Positions 1 to 9,433 are shown, counted from the stretch's first letter. The stretch: 64,000 bases of DNA from Paenibacillus wynnii (GCF_000757885.1 NZ_JQCR01000003.1:1736001-1800000), one strand, 5' to 3'. A program made the numbers and translations. Notes: generated by a model not told the origin, from the letters alone.

Positions 1-40
1 ATAATCAAATGATGTGAATTGTTAAAATAGGAGGTACATA

Positions 41-727
41 ATGGAACTCGGATCCATTTTGACCAAGTTAATCATAGGATTCTTTGGGTTATGGAGTATG
101 GCGAGATTACTTGGCAAGAAAGAGATTTCTGCATTGACACCCTTTGATTTTATTTCCGCTGTCGTATTGGGTGATCTGGTAGGAAACACGATTTATGAAA
201 AAGAGCATTCCGTGCTTAAGTTGATCTTCACCCTTGTCATCTGGACCCTACTGTCTGTTCTTTTTGAAAAAATCACGCAGTTTATACCCAAGCTTCGCAA
301 ACCCTTGGAGGGCCAAGCGGAAATCCTGATTCATGATGGAAAAATTGATTTGACTAAACTCCGGAAAAACAACTTAGACTTTGATCAATTGCGGATGATG
401 CTTCGAGCGAAGAACACCTTTTCTCTGGAGGAAGTTGCTTTTGCCATCTATGAAACAAACGGATCTTTAAGCATTCTTAAAAAACCTCTATACGAAGGTG
501 TACTCCGAAAGGATTTGAATCTTCCTGATCAGGAAGTACAGTTGACGCTTTGCATCGTGGAAAAAGGTGTTTTACACAAGGAAAATCTCCATCGTTTAGG
601 TAAAGATCAAGCTTGGTTTAAGAGTCAGATTGAAAAAAAGGGATACCCGGACATTAAGAGCATAGCTTATGCCGAATTCGACGGGGAAGGTGATTTAACT
701 ATCATCCCTGCTTATGCTCAGAATTAA
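41..727 (+). CDS. DUF421 (YetF/YcaP-type) membrane protein
   Basis: A 228-residue protein with about three N-terminal membrane segments (roughly residues 5-24, 32-52 and 60-80), then a soluble C-terminal domain of about 140 residues typical of the DUF421/YetF family. The N-terminal stretch around LLGKKEISALTPFDF is characteristic of that family. The biochemical role is not established; B. subtilis relatives are membrane proteins, several of them sporulation-associated. The start is fixed by an AGGAGG-like site about 7 bases upstream. The gene ends flush against the convergent hybrid-kinase gene, with no room for a separate terminator. Family assignment is firm, function is not. Confidence 0.85.
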   Translation: MELGSILTKLIIGFFGLWSMARLLGKKEISALTPFDFISAVVLGDLVGNTIYEKEHSVLKLIFTLVIWTLLSVLFEKITQFIPKLRKPLEGQAEILIHDGKIDLTKLRKNNLDFDQLRMMLRAKNTFSLEEVAFAIYETNGSLSILKKPLYEGVLRKDLNLPDQEVQLTLCIVEKGVLHKENLHRLGKDQAWFKSQIEKKGYPDIKSIAYAEFDGEGDLTIIPAYAQN

Positions 728-3700
728 TCATCCCGGAAAAAGCACCTCACCCAAACCTTGCTTAATCTTCACAATTTCTTCAATTGTATTTGACAGTTCA
801 CCTGGTGGATAGGGTTTGGTTAGGTACTTTTGGACAACGTTCATTAAATCTTTATCTGATTTATCCAACGCTGAAGAGATTACGATCGGAATGTTCTCCG
901 TTCTCGGATCTGTTTTCAACATTCGGATGAGATCCCACCCATCCAATTCTTCCCCTAGCATTAAATCAACTACTATGGCTACAAATGATGTCTTTAGAGC
1001 CTGATCATAAGCTTTCTGCGGATGGTAATGATGAGTAACCCTAAAGCCTTTGGCTTTTAGCTCCTCTGATAAGAGTAGAGACAAACTGTTGTCATCTTCT
1101 ACAATCAAAACATTGGGCTTGTTTTCTTTGTCGGTACTCCATTTGTTGTGGTCTTCCTCTTGCCCGGTTGCTTCAGCATGAAGAACAGGGATTCTGAACC
1201 AGACTGTAGTACCTTCACCCTCCACTGAATCTATACCGATGGTACCCTGCTGTTTATCTATAATTTCCTTGCAGATCGCAAGTCCCAGACCTGTTCCACC
1301 GATTCTCTTTGATGCACTATTATCTATTCTTCTAAATTTTTGGAAAAGCTGGCTGATTTGGTCTTGTGCAATACCCATCCCGGAGTCCTGAATTTGAACA
1401 ACTATGTAACCCTGTTCATTATGGAGGAGCACTTTAACTTCGCTGCTGTTAGGCGAGAACTTGATGGCGTTACCAAGCAGGTTCGTCAGTACCTGAATAA
1501 TTTTATTCTTATCGACATCCACTTCGGCGTTTTGAGCTTCATCGACCAGAAGAACCTGATGAGTATTGCTCAGTTTATATTGTTCAATAACACCCAGTAC
1601 GATTTCACTAAGATTGGCATGCTCAGTAACATATTGCTGTTTGCCCGACTCCATCCGCTGGAGATCCAGGAAATCATTGATTAGATCGGTTAATCTCTTT
1701 GCTTCCTTATGGATCGTCTCCAGATACTTCAATTGCTTCTCCGGCTTCATCGTTTTAGACAGCAGTAGTTCGGTAAAGCCTAACACACTCGATAACGGTG
1801 TCCGAAGTTCATGGCTAACCGTACTAACCAGTTCTGATTTCATCAAATCAAGCTCATATTCTCTAGTAATGTCCCGATGTACGAATAATGTACCAATACG
1901 GGTATTACGGCGGAAAACCGGAATAGCATACACATCAATATGCTTCACTGGTTTCGACCCAATAGAGTACTTCATACTGCTGGATTCGACCGAATTTTCG
2001 GAGATTGCTGTAAGGTAAAACCTCTGGAAATCCTTAGATTCCATGGATTGCGAGGTGAAATGTTCCATCCATTGTTCCTTAGGAATTTGCGTCCCCTCGC
2101 TTGATAATCGGAAATCAAATATTTGGCGCAGAGCTTTATTGATATGGAGTATGTTACCCTCCGAGTCAACAAATTGGATTCCCTCGTTCACATTATTCAC
2201 GATATCCTGATTCAGTTTTCTTCCGTGTTCAATTTCCTCATACATGAATAACCGTTCTATTGCAAGAGCTACTCTATTCATCATCCCTTGAACTTCGTTG
2301 ATCTCCTCCTTGGTGAAGGAATGTCCAACTCTACTGCCGCAAAAAACAGCCAAAATCTCATCCTTGGCATTCACAACCGTTGTATAGTAATCGTAACTGT
2401 ACATTACATCTGGTGAGATTCCCTGTTCGGATGGGGTCGATAGACGCTTAATAATATATGATTTCTCTGTTTGCATACGATATAACATTTCATTGTTGTC
2501 ATTTTCGATATAACGTTCAACACTCTCCTGAGGTATCCCTCTGACAGCTGCGATTTTATCTCTGACTAGTAGAAAGAAACTGGAATCAAAGGAATAAAGC
2601 CTGTTCATGGACTGTATAAATTTATCTGCAAACTCATACTTATCCAATGTATAGGTGATTTCATGGTTCAATTGATTATTTAACTCCAGCATCATTTGAG
2701 TTTGTTGTGTATTTTTTAACGTAGTTGCTAACTCTTGCTGAGTGCTCTTCATAGAGGTTATATCATTTGCAATCAGGATGTATTGGTACACGTTACCATT
2801 CTCGTCTAAGTAAGGGACTGCAGTCAGATGCAGCCATAGGTAAGATTCGTCTTTAGCTAGAATTTGAACTTCATCGCTCCAGACTCCACCATTTTTTAAT
2901 TTGCGGAAGATCCGTTGGAAGTGAATTGAAGAGATATTGTTCACTTCAAATAATCTGTACGTATAACCGATGATTTCCGACTTCTTGTAATGGGTGTATT
3001 CGCTCAGATTATCATTGGCATAGCTAAATACCCCTTTATCTGTAAGTATTCCTACCGCAGATGATTGATCAAGAGCCTTCATCATACTATTAATCTCGCT
3101 TAAGGAGTTCTGCAGCTTGGATTGCTGAGCTTGAAGCTCATCCTGCTGGGCGAAAAGCTCTTCATTCTGCATCATGAGCTCTTCTTCTTTATCTTGAATA
3201 CTTCTAGCCATATCAAGAAAGGCATTATAGAGGCGGCCGATCTCATCCTGACTATGAAGCTGACTTAACAAAATTTCATCGCCTGCTGCCACAGAGTGTG
3301 TCGCACCTTCAAGTAACAGTATGGGATTAATCAAATCCTTAATAATTCGCCAAGTGATCCAAGTGAAGAACAGCAGGATAAGTGTACTGAATAAGAACCC
3401 TATCCATGTTAAATTGTTCGCCTTATGTATGGAGTCCATAGCCATAGTATCTAGAGTAAGATCTGACTTCTGCTTGAATTCTTTGGTATAGAGGATGAAA
3501 CTATTTACGTCTTGAGTAGTGCCGTCTTGAGAGAAGGCTCTCAATCCTGCATAGTCATCGGCATCGACCAAACGAATCATTTCTGGTAGAATATCCGTTT
3601 TATATTGGGTATAGAATGCTTCAATATCATCTCTAAATTGCACTTCTTCCGTTGACAAATCAAGCAATGAATAGGTATTCATTAGGCCATCAAGCTTTTG

Positions 3701-3979
3701 AAACTCAGTATTTAATAACTCTAAATCGTTGTCACTCTTAAATGCAGCATAACTTCTAGCACGGAAAATCACTTCTTTCAACGATTCAGCTAGTACATCT
3801 ATCGTATTCGTTTTGTTCTGTAAAACTTCCCGAGCCTCTTGTTGCTGGGTCTGTTTTTTATTTAAATAGATGAAGGAAATCGAACCTAACAAGATTATGA
3901 TGGAAAATAGAATAATAATAATGCGGAGATATTTTGTTTTGATACTTGTTTTAGTCGGTTTAGTCTTTTCCTTCATCAC
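728..3979 (-). CDS. Hybrid sensor histidine kinase with C-terminal receiver
   Basis: A 1083-residue membrane kinase. Visible order: TM1 (about 19-40), extracytoplasmic sensor (about 45-190), TM2 (about 190-212), HAMP (about 212-265), a Gln/Glu-rich coiled coil, PAS (about 305-415), a GAF-like segment (about 435-575), PAS (about 590-700), HisKA with H723 in SHELRTPL, HATPase (N box NLLGNAIKF, G boxes DSGMGI and GGTGLGLA) and a REC domain (about 955-1075) with its acceptor Asp in VVDLML. All catalytic motifs look intact. The GTG start overlaps the end of the upstream single-domain regulator gene by 20 bases, so the two are translationally coupled; a following ATG is an equally possible start. 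With the HPt/GGDEF protein upstream it probably forms a phosphorelay. The signal is unknown. Confidence 0.9.
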   Translation of the reverse strand: MMKEKTKPTKTSIKTKYLRIIIILFSIIILLGSISFIYLNKKQTQQQEAREVLQNKTNTIDVLAESLKEVIFRARSYAAFKSDNDLELLNTEFQKLDGLMNTYSLLDLSTEEVQFRDDIEAFYTQYKTDILPEMIRLVDADDYAGLRAFSQDGTTQDVNSFILYTKEFKQKSDLTLDTMAMDSIHKANNLTWIGFLFSTLILLFFTWITWRIIKDLINPILLLEGATHSVAAGDEILLSQLHSQDEIGRLYNAFLDMARSIQDKEEELMMQNEELFAQQDELQAQQSKLQNSLSEINSMMKALDQSSAVGILTDKGVFSYANDNLSEYTHYKKSEIIGYTYRLFEVNNISSIHFQRIFRKLKNGGVWSDEVQILAKDESYLWLHLTAVPYLDENGNVYQYILIANDITSMKSTQQELATTLKNTQQTQMMLELNNQLNHEITYTLDKYEFADKFIQSMNRLYSFDSSFFLLVRDKIAAVRGIPQESVERYIENDNNEMLYRMQTEKSYIIKRLSTPSEQGISPDVMYSYDYYTTVVNAKDEILAVFCGSRVGHSFTKEEINEVQGMMNRVALAIERLFMYEEIEHGRKLNQDIVNNVNEGIQFVDSEGNILHINKALRQIFDFRLSSEGTQIPKEQWMEHFTSQSMESKDFQRFYLTAISENSVESSSMKYSIGSKPVKHIDVYAIPVFRRNTRIGTLFVHRDITREYELDLMKSELVSTVSHELRTPLSSVLGFTELLLSKTMKPEKQLKYLETIHKEAKRLTDLINDFLDLQRMESGKQQYVTEHANLSEIVLGVIEQYKLSNTHQVLLVDEAQNAEVDVDKNKIIQVLTNLLGNAIKFSPNSSEVKVLLHNEQGYIVVQIQDSGMGIAQDQISQLFQKFRRIDNSASKRIGGTGLGLAICKEIIDKQQGTIGIDSVEGEGTTVWFRIPVLHAEATGQEEDHNKWSTDKENKPNVLIVEDDNSLSLLLSEELKAKGFRVTHHYHPQKAYDQALKTSFVAIVVDLMLGEELDGWDLIRMLKTDPRTENIPIVISSALDKSDKDLMNVVQKYLTKPYPPGELSNTIEEIVKIKQGLGEVLFPG

Positions 3980-4337
3980 TTAGGATCCCCTCCACAATCT
4001 GCAAGAGTTCCATTGGACTGAACGGTTTGGGCATAAAATAACGGGCGCCTGCTAAAATTGCTCTATTGCGGTCCATTTCCTGTGCTTTGGCGGTCAACAT
4101 CAATATAGGAGTAGCACTTTTTGTAGCCTCATCCAGCCGACCCAGTACCTCAATCCCCGTCAAGACTGGCATCATATAATCTAGGAGCACCAGACTGTAA
4201 GTCTCCGTAGAAAGCTTTGCCAGCGCCTCTACACCATTTTCCGCGGTATGAATCTCTACACCCTCCAGATCCTCCAGTGTATCCACTATTAACATCCGCA
4301 GCACTTCTTCATCTTCTACAACAAGTACTTTCTGCAT
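3960..4337 (-). CDS. Single-domain response regulator (CheY-like)
   Basis: A 125-residue stand-alone receiver domain. The acidic cluster is E8-D9-E10, the phospho-acceptor is D53 in LVLLDYMMP, the conserved Thr lies in MLTAKA and the Lys in MPKPF. There is no output domain, so it should act as a phosphotransfer shuttle or by protein contact. A GGAGG site precedes the ATG. It lies between the HPt-REC-GGDEF-REC gene and the hybrid kinase, overlapping the latter by 20 bases. The organisation suggests a relay hybrid kinase - receiver - HPt protein; partner specificity is inference. Confidence 0.92.
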   Translation of the reverse strand: MQKVLVVEDEEVLRMLIVDTLEDLEGVEIHTAENGVEALAKLSTETYSLVLLDYMMPVLTGIEVLGRLDEATKSATPILMLTAKAQEMDRNRAILAGARYFMPKPFSPMELLQIVEGILSDEGKD

Positions 4338-4383
4338 CTAATACCTCCGCTGTGAAATCAAATTACTTTTGTAAGATACCTAC

Positions 4384-6036
4384 CTAGAATAAAAATCTAA
4401 AGGCTAGACGTTCAATTCGCAGCAGCAATTCCTTCATGTGGAACGGCTTGATAACATAGTCATCTGCTCCCGTTTGCAATGCATGCACAATATCTGATTG
4501 ATTCGTTCTGCCTGTCAGCATAATCACCAGTATATTGACTGACGGATAATCATTACGGATACGTTCCAGCACTTCGACACCGTCAAGGTCCGGCATCACT
4601 CCGTCCAACAGGATGATATACTTCTCGTTTGCTGAATACCAATTCGAGTTCAAAAAATCCAGACCGTTCGCATAACTGCTTATACTAATCTTGGCAATAT
4701 TTGACGGAGCCCAAGTAGAGAATTGAGTGGATACGATCCTGCGTATCAGCGCATCATCATCTACAATAATCACATTAAGGACTGACTTTAATCGAAGCGA
4801 AGACAAATGATCCGTATAAAGGATGGTCTGATTTCTACCGGCATATTTACCGACATAAAGCGCCTGATCAGCTTCCTCTACTAATTTATCGGCATCCACA
4901 TCAGGATTTATGATCTCTGTTATTCCGCTCGAGAACGTTACTCGGAAAGTTTCATTTTTGGATTGGAATTCCCTGTCAGAGAAGCGTTCCTGAATACGCT
5001 CTACAACAGACTTCGCAGAGGATGCATCCGTATTAGGCAGAAATAAGGCAAACTCCTCTCCACCATATCGGCAAAAGGTATCTTCTATACGTATGGAACT
5101 TTGTACGATTTCTGCAAAAGTCTGCAGCACCTCATCACCAACGAGATGTCCGTATGAATCATTCACTTTTTTGAAATAATCAAGATCAAGCAGCGCTAAA
5201 GAAAACTTCCGCTCGGTACGCTTGAAATCTGCGATCAGCTGTTTTAAGGTCTGATTGAAATGCTTGCGGTTAAAGGCACCCGTCAGCTCATCCACGATGA
5301 TGGATTTCTGCCAATCCGTTTTAAGCTTAAAACGGTTTTGGATTAAGACCAGGAAAAGATCCATATCCACCGGTTTTTTCACAAAATCCATCACACCCAG
5401 AGAATAGGCTTGCATTTGAAGCTCTTTGGAGAATTCACTGCTAATGATCATGATGGGGATATGCTCTTTATTTGCCTTACCTACAATTTGATGCAAGACC
5501 TCTATGCCACTTTGATCAGGAAGTAGAATATCTAGCAGGATCAGGTCCGGCTTACTCTCATAAAAAACCTTCAATCCCCGTTCCGCAGATAAAGCAATAG
5601 TGACATAATAGGACTGCTTCTCCAGAGACTCTTTGAAAAAAGCAACCAACTCCACATCATCATCTATCATAAGAATTTCATATTTTGAAGGGTCTGCATT
5701 ACTGTCGGTTGCTTGTTGCTGACTATCGTGTATGGACACATCGACAGAGATATCCTCTCTAAAAACAGGCAGGAATGGATACAAATATTCCCCCCATTCC
5801 TCCACGGACCAGCTTCGCTCACTGTTCTCCGAGAATAGTAAGATCGTGCTCTCTGCTAATTTTTCCACGTATTTCATCCCGACTGTTCCAGCAGTACCTT
5901 TTAGATTATGCAAGAAACGGTATATATCCCTTTCCTCAACCCCCCGGTATTCTGACCATTCCTGTAGAGTCTGTCTCGTCCGCTGCTCTATCAGATCCTT
6001 ATACTTCCGCATTGTCATTGGAACCCCCCCGGCCAT
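4384..6036 (-). CDS. HPt-REC-GGDEF-REC diguanylate cyclase
   Basis: A 550-residue cytoplasmic protein. An N-terminal HPt domain carries the histidine in FLHNLKGTAG (about residue 43). A first receiver (about 117-235) has its Asp in LILLDILLP. The GGDEF domain (about 245-410) has an intact GGEEF active site and an RIED inhibitory site exactly five residues before it. A second receiver (about 425-545) has ILLDGVMP. It should make cyclic di-GMP with product inhibition, under phosphorelay control. The longest ORF starts at 6036, but an ATG at 6018 is preceded by GGGGGG at suitable spacing and is the more likely start. It lies 46 bases upstream of the receiver gene in the same direction. Four signalling domains with HPt first is an uncommon layout. 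Confidence 0.9.
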   Translation of the reverse strand: MAGGVPMTMRKYKDLIEQRTRQTLQEWSEYRGVEERDIYRFLHNLKGTAGTVGMKYVEKLAESTILLFSENSERSWSVEEWGEYLYPFLPVFREDISVDVSIHDSQQQATDSNADPSKYEILMIDDDVELVAFFKESLEKQSYYVTIALSAERGLKVFYESKPDLILLDILLPDQSGIEVLHQIVGKANKEHIPIMIISSEFSKELQMQAYSLGVMDFVKKPVDMDLFLVLIQNRFKLKTDWQKSIIVDELTGAFNRKHFNQTLKQLIADFKRTERKFSLALLDLDYFKKVNDSYGHLVGDEVLQTFAEIVQSSIRIEDTFCRYGGEEFALFLPNTDASSAKSVVERIQERFSDREFQSKNETFRVTFSSGITEIINPDVDADKLVEEADQALYVGKYAGRNQTILYTDHLSSLRLKSVLNVIIVDDDALIRRIVSTQFSTWAPSNIAKISISSYANGLDFLNSNWYSANEKYIILLDGVMPDLDGVEVLERIRNDYPSVNILVIMLTGRTNQSDIVHALQTGADDYVIKPFHMKELLLRIERLAFRFLF

Positions 6037-6220
6037 GTTGTCAATCTTCTACATAAACATGTTTTTTACTTATTGTCAATTATTAAGTTTCGTCAAATCG
6101 CTACTCCTTCACACCTATACTTACAAAAAGGGGCTGTCCCATAAGTAGATTTTTACGAGCGGAGAAAGACCCTCTTCATTTTCAAAATCGCAAAAAGTCA
6201 ACAGAGCAGCGATTCTCCTG

Positions 6221-7780
6221 TTATTGGAGGATCGCTGCTCTGCGTCTTTGGTCATTTGCAGCTTGCTTCAGTAGATTGTGGGCAAGGGAAAGCCACCCGA
6301 CTTCAAGCGTCACTTTTTCCATGCCGCGAAGCAGAAACCGCCGGAAGCCCCGGTTATTCTTCAGTTGTCCAAACACACTTTCTGGTTCTGTCATTCGACG
6401 TACAGCCAAAGCGTAGCCTTCCTCGCTTTGCAAGATTGCCCGAGCTTGCTTCTGGTACCGCAGTCGTTCCAGACTTACAACCACTTCCCGATTTCCTGTT
6501 GCCTTTGTACAGCGTTCCTTCAGCGGGCAACCGTCGCAACTTAAGCTGCGGTAATGACGTTTTCCAATTTCATATCCACTCTCCAAGAGCTCCTTACTTT
6601 CCTTGCGGAAATGCAGCGTTTGTCCGGTGGGGCATATCCACGTATCTTTGGCTTTGTCATAGGTCCAGTTCTCAATCTTTCCGACATTCTCTTTCCATGC
6701 TTTGCTCTTTTCTTTATGGTAGCTGCCGTATTTCACTACCGCCTGAATCTCTTCCTTTTCCAGATAGGCGTAGTTTTCTTCACTGCCGTAGCCTGCATCC
6801 GCAACTAACGTCCCAGGAAGTTTTCCTAGGATCTGCCTTGCCTTTTCCAGGTGCGGCTGTAAATAACGGGTATCGGTAGGTCTTGGGTGTAGGCTGTAGG
6901 CCAATATAAATTGGTTTTCGGTTCCAATCTGTACATTGTAACCCGGTTTGAGTTGACCATTCCGCATGTGGTCTTCCTTCATCCGCATGAAGGTCGCGTC
7001 CGGGTCGGTCTTGCTAAAGCTGTTCCGGTCGCCAAGCAGTATTTGGTACTGCTCATACTTCAGTAGCCTAGGCAGCAAATCCTTGCGAATCTTCCGAACG
7101 GCTTTTTTTAGGGGTTTGTCTTTGGGTTTTTCCAATAGCTGGGCTTCAAGCCTCTGCGCTGCTAGTTCGAGTTTCTCGCTGTTCCACTCAGAAGACTCCC
7201 CGAGTTCAAGGAGGTTGTTTCCGTGGTGCTCGCGTTCTTCTTGGTCTTCTGCCGCTTCAATGCTCGCGAACAGGGCGTGTACCTTCTCCTGTAATTTCAA
7301 TTTGTTCTTGTTGACCGCTTTGCCCCACACAAAGGTGTAGCGATTGGCATTCGCCTCGATTTTGGTTCCGTCCACAAAGTAATGCTCCAGCGAAACGTAT
7401 TTTTCGTCAGACAAAAACTGAAGCACGGCGGTAAATACCGTTTCAAGGACGTCCTTCATTCGCTGGAAACGGAAGCGATTAAGAGTGCGGAAGTCGGGTC
7501 GCTGCCGTCCGGCCAGCCACATAAAGGGAATATTCTCCTGTACCGCTTTGGCAATTTGGCGAGACGAATAGATTTGCTGGGTGTACGCGTAGATAATAAC
7601 TTTGGTGAGCATTTTAGGGTGGTAGCTGTCGCGGCCGCCGCCAGGATAGGCAGCGTCAAAGATGGTGTCGTCCAGCCGATTGACGGCTGCGTTCACGACA
7701 CGAACGAGGTGATTTTCCGGTATGTCTTCTTCCAGATCCATTGGCAAGCAAAGTTGGTCCATGGTATATTGAATGTACAA
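6221..7780 (-). CDS. IS1182 family transposase
   Basis: A DDE transposase of the IS1182 family, apparently full length. The N-terminal region (about residues 10-80, PMDLEEDIPENHLVRVVN) matches the usual InsH-type N-domain. The central part has the FVDGTKIEANANRYTFVW block and the VADAGYGSEENY block that carry catalytic acidic residues, and there is a Cys-rich segment (CDGCPLKERC) near the C-terminus. No frameshift is visible, so the element could be active. The open frame extends to 7819, but the TTG at 7780 has an AAAGGAG site about 9 bases upstream and is the better start; an ATG at 7762 is also possible. Confidence 0.88.
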   Translation of the reverse strand: MYIQYTMDQLCLPMDLEEDIPENHLVRVVNAAVNRLDDTIFDAAYPGGGRDSYHPKMLTKVIIYAYTQQIYSSRQIAKAVQENIPFMWLAGRQRPDFRTLNRFRFQRMKDVLETVFTAVLQFLSDEKYVSLEHYFVDGTKIEANANRYTFVWGKAVNKNKLKLQEKVHALFASIEAAEDQEEREHHGNNLLELGESSEWNSEKLELAAQRLEAQLLEKPKDKPLKKAVRKIRKDLLPRLLKYEQYQILLGDRNSFSKTDPDATFMRMKEDHMRNGQLKPGYNVQIGTENQFILAYSLHPRPTDTRYLQPHLEKARQILGKLPGTLVADAGYGSEENYAYLEKEEIQAVVKYGSYHKEKSKAWKENVGKIENWTYDKAKDTWICPTGQTLHFRKESKELLESGYEIGKRHYRSLSCDGCPLKERCTKATGNREVVVSLERLRYQKQARAILQSEEGYALAVRRMTEPESVFGQLKNNRGFRRFLLRGMEKVTLEVGWLSLAHNLLKQAANDQRRRAAILQ

Positions 7781-7884
7781 AGAAATCGCTCCTTTTGAAT
7801 GGTTGGGTGGTACCTCCATTTTACCAAAAGGGCGATTTCTTTTTGTGATTTTAAAGAAGATTGTAGAAACTTTTTCTGCTCAAA

Positions 7885-8017
7885 GCAGCGGAGAGGACGG
7901 ACTGATTGCGGAAAAGCGGTAGCGGTCGCCTTGGTCTCCGGATTTTTACCGCTAAGGGAAATAAATAAAATCTGGAGAGCACAGCGATTGGAGCAACGGT
8001 CCGTTCGCGGAGCGTCC
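7885..8017 (+). repeat. Palindromic element, copy A (inside the IS leader)
   Basis: One of five related elements. Outer arms are at about 7894-7910 and 7990-8006. The conserved segment GCGGTAGCGGTCGCC is at about 7916-7930. The inner stem is 7935-7946 against 7967-7978, 12 pairs with one G-U wobble (TCTCCGGATTTT with AAAATCTGGAGA). The conserved ACAGCGATTG is at 7981-7990. It sits between the transposase start and the right end of the IS. Confidence 0.75.
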
Positions 8018-8126
8018 ACACCACGTACACAAGTCAATCCGACTCAAAAACAGCGGGGCGGTCCCAAGCAGCCATTTCATGGCTTATGGGACAGCCCCTT
8101 ACATAAGAAAAACTATAGGCCATGTA

Positions 8127-8873
8127 TTAAAGCTCTGTCAGTATAACCGTTCCCTGAGGAGTGATAGCTAACGTGTGCTCGTATTGAGCTGACAAACTTC
8201 CGTCGATGGTACGGGCTGTCCAGCCGTCTGCGTCAATGCGCGTCCGGAAGCTGCCTGTATTCAGCATGGGTTCGATGGTAAATACCATCCCTTCTTTGAG
8301 CCTCGGCCCTTTACCTGCCGGGCCGTAATGAGGAACCTGCGGTGCTTCATGCATTTCAGAGCCTATCCCATGACCGATGAAATCACGAACCACCGAGTAG
8401 CCGTTAGACTCTGCATACACTTGAATCGCATGCGCGACATCACCGATTCGGTTCCCGGCTACCGCCTGCTCAATTCCCTTAAATAAGGATTCCTTTGTCG
8501 TTTGAAGCAACTTGGCAGCCGTATCGCTAATCGTTCCGATTCCATAGGACCAAGCGGAATCTGCCAACCAGCCATTCAGATTCACCACCATATCAATAGT
8601 GACTATATCCCCTTCCTGAAGGGGTTCATGTTTTGGAAATCCATGGCATATGACATCATTTACGGATGCACAAGTTGCATAAGGGTAGCCGTGATATCCC
8701 TTCTGTTCTGGAGTAGCTCCTTTAGAGCGTATGAAATTCTCCGCAAACTGGTCTATTTCCCAAGTTGAAATACCCGGTCTAAGCATCTTTTCAATTTGCT
8801 GGTGGCATTCTGCAAGGATTTTACCAGCCGCCCGCATTTTTTCGATTTCCTCCATAGTTTTAATAATGATCAT
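8127..8873 (-). CDS. map: Methionine aminopeptidase, type I
   Basis: Removes the initiator methionine from new proteins in the cytosol. The 248-residue protein has all five metal ligands: D94 and D105 (TIDMVVNLNGWLADS), H168 (IGHGIG), E201 (FTIEPML) and E232 (YEHTLA). Each is exactly three residues below its E. coli counterpart. It lacks an N-terminal extension, as expected for type Ia. The start at 8873 is chosen over an upstream TTG because AGAGGCG lies 6 bases before the ATG. This is a stand-alone gene, not in the ribosomal-protein cluster where Bacillales usually keep a map gene, so it may be a second copy (YflG-like); that is inference. The IS lies just beyond its 3' end. Confidence 0.93.
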   Translation of the reverse strand: MIIIKTMEEIEKMRAAGKILAECHQQIEKMLRPGISTWEIDQFAENFIRSKGATPEQKGYHGYPYATCASVNDVICHGFPKHEPLQEGDIVTIDMVVNLNGWLADSAWSYGIGTISDTAAKLLQTTKESLFKGIEQAVAGNRIGDVAHAIQVYAESNGYSVVRDFIGHGIGSEMHEAPQVPHYGPAGKGPRLKEGMVFTIEPMLNTGSFRTRIDADGWTARTIDGSLSAQYEHTLAITPQGTVILTEL

Positions 8874-9014
8874 AAATTCGCCTCTTTTGCAGAACACATT
8901 ATTGTTGATAATGGCCCATGATTATGGTGTTAAACTCTTCACTACTCTTTATATTATGAGAGAAAATTAAAAAAAATCCAAATCAACTTAAACCATCCGT
9001 CACAAAACCTTTTG

Positions 9015-9043
9015 TTGTACCTTCTTATGCCATTTGCCATAAT
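9015..9043 (+). promoter_or_regulatory. Putative vegetative promoter of the ACT/PFL operon
   Basis: TTGTAC at 9015-9020 and CATAAT at 9038-9043, separated by 17 bases, match the housekeeping sigma-A pattern. The site is about 70 bases before the ACT-domain start. The rest of the 8874-9110 intergenic stretch, shared with the divergent map gene, shows no other clear signal. Confidence 0.5.
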
Positions 9044-9110
9044 AGTTGAAACGGTCAATGCCTTATGCTAGGACGGTTGAGAACTAAATAGAAATAGGGA
9101 GGCAAACGGA

Positions 9111-9380
9111 GTGAAGGGGATCATAACAGTATTAGGGAAAGACAGTGTAGGTATCATCGCCAAGGTATGTACGTATCTGGCCGAGCATCAGGTGAACATA
9201 TTGGATATTTCTCAAACGATTGTTCAGGACTATTTTAATATGATGATGATTGTGGATATTTCCGGAGCGACCCAGCCCTTTGAGAACCTTGTCGAAGAGT
9301 TGCAGCAAGTAGGCGAGGCCATTGGCGTAGAGATTAAGCTACAGCACGAAGATATTTTTAATATTATGCACCGGATATAG
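9111..9380 (+). CDS. ACT domain protein (UPF0237 family)
   Basis: An 89-residue protein that is a single ACT domain, a small ligand-binding fold common in amino acid metabolism. The N-terminal motif GKDSVGIIAKVCTYLAEHQVNILDISQ is typical of UPF0237 relatives of the glycine cleavage repressor family. The start is GTG, preceded by GGGAGG. The next gene, 50 bases downstream, is a PFL (UPF0210) protein; this pair is conserved widely in bacteria and archaea, suggesting the ACT protein regulates or accompanies its partner. No DNA-binding segment is present. The ligand is unknown. Confidence 0.92.
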   Translation: MKGIITVLGKDSVGIIAKVCTYLAEHQVNILDISQTIVQDYFNMMMIVDISGATQPFENLVEELQQVGEAIGVEIKLQHEDIFNIMHRI

Positions 9381-9433
9381 AGCCGCGGCTATCGTTCATC
9401 AGCTAATACTTGCCCAACTAGAGGAGGATTTTG

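Larger units (their letters stand above)
6128..8100 (-). mobile_element. IS1182-type insertion sequence with terminal inverted repeats
   Basis: The left end at 6128-6145 reads AAGGGGCTGTCCCATAAG and the right end at 8083-8100 is its exact reverse complement, enclosing one transposase gene on the minus strand. The element is about 1.97 kb. The leader between transposase and right end is unusually long, about 280-300 bases, because it contains a copy of the palindromic repeat family (7885-8017). A second, imperfect version of the terminal sequence lies at 8055-8069 and forms a hairpin with the right end. No clear target duplication was seen: the flanks read TTACAAA and ACATAAG. Confidence 0.85.

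Noticed and set aside
6256-6879. Plus-strand ORFs opposite the IS1182 transposase
   Set aside because: Shadow frames of the transposase; no ribosome sites or protein-like composition.
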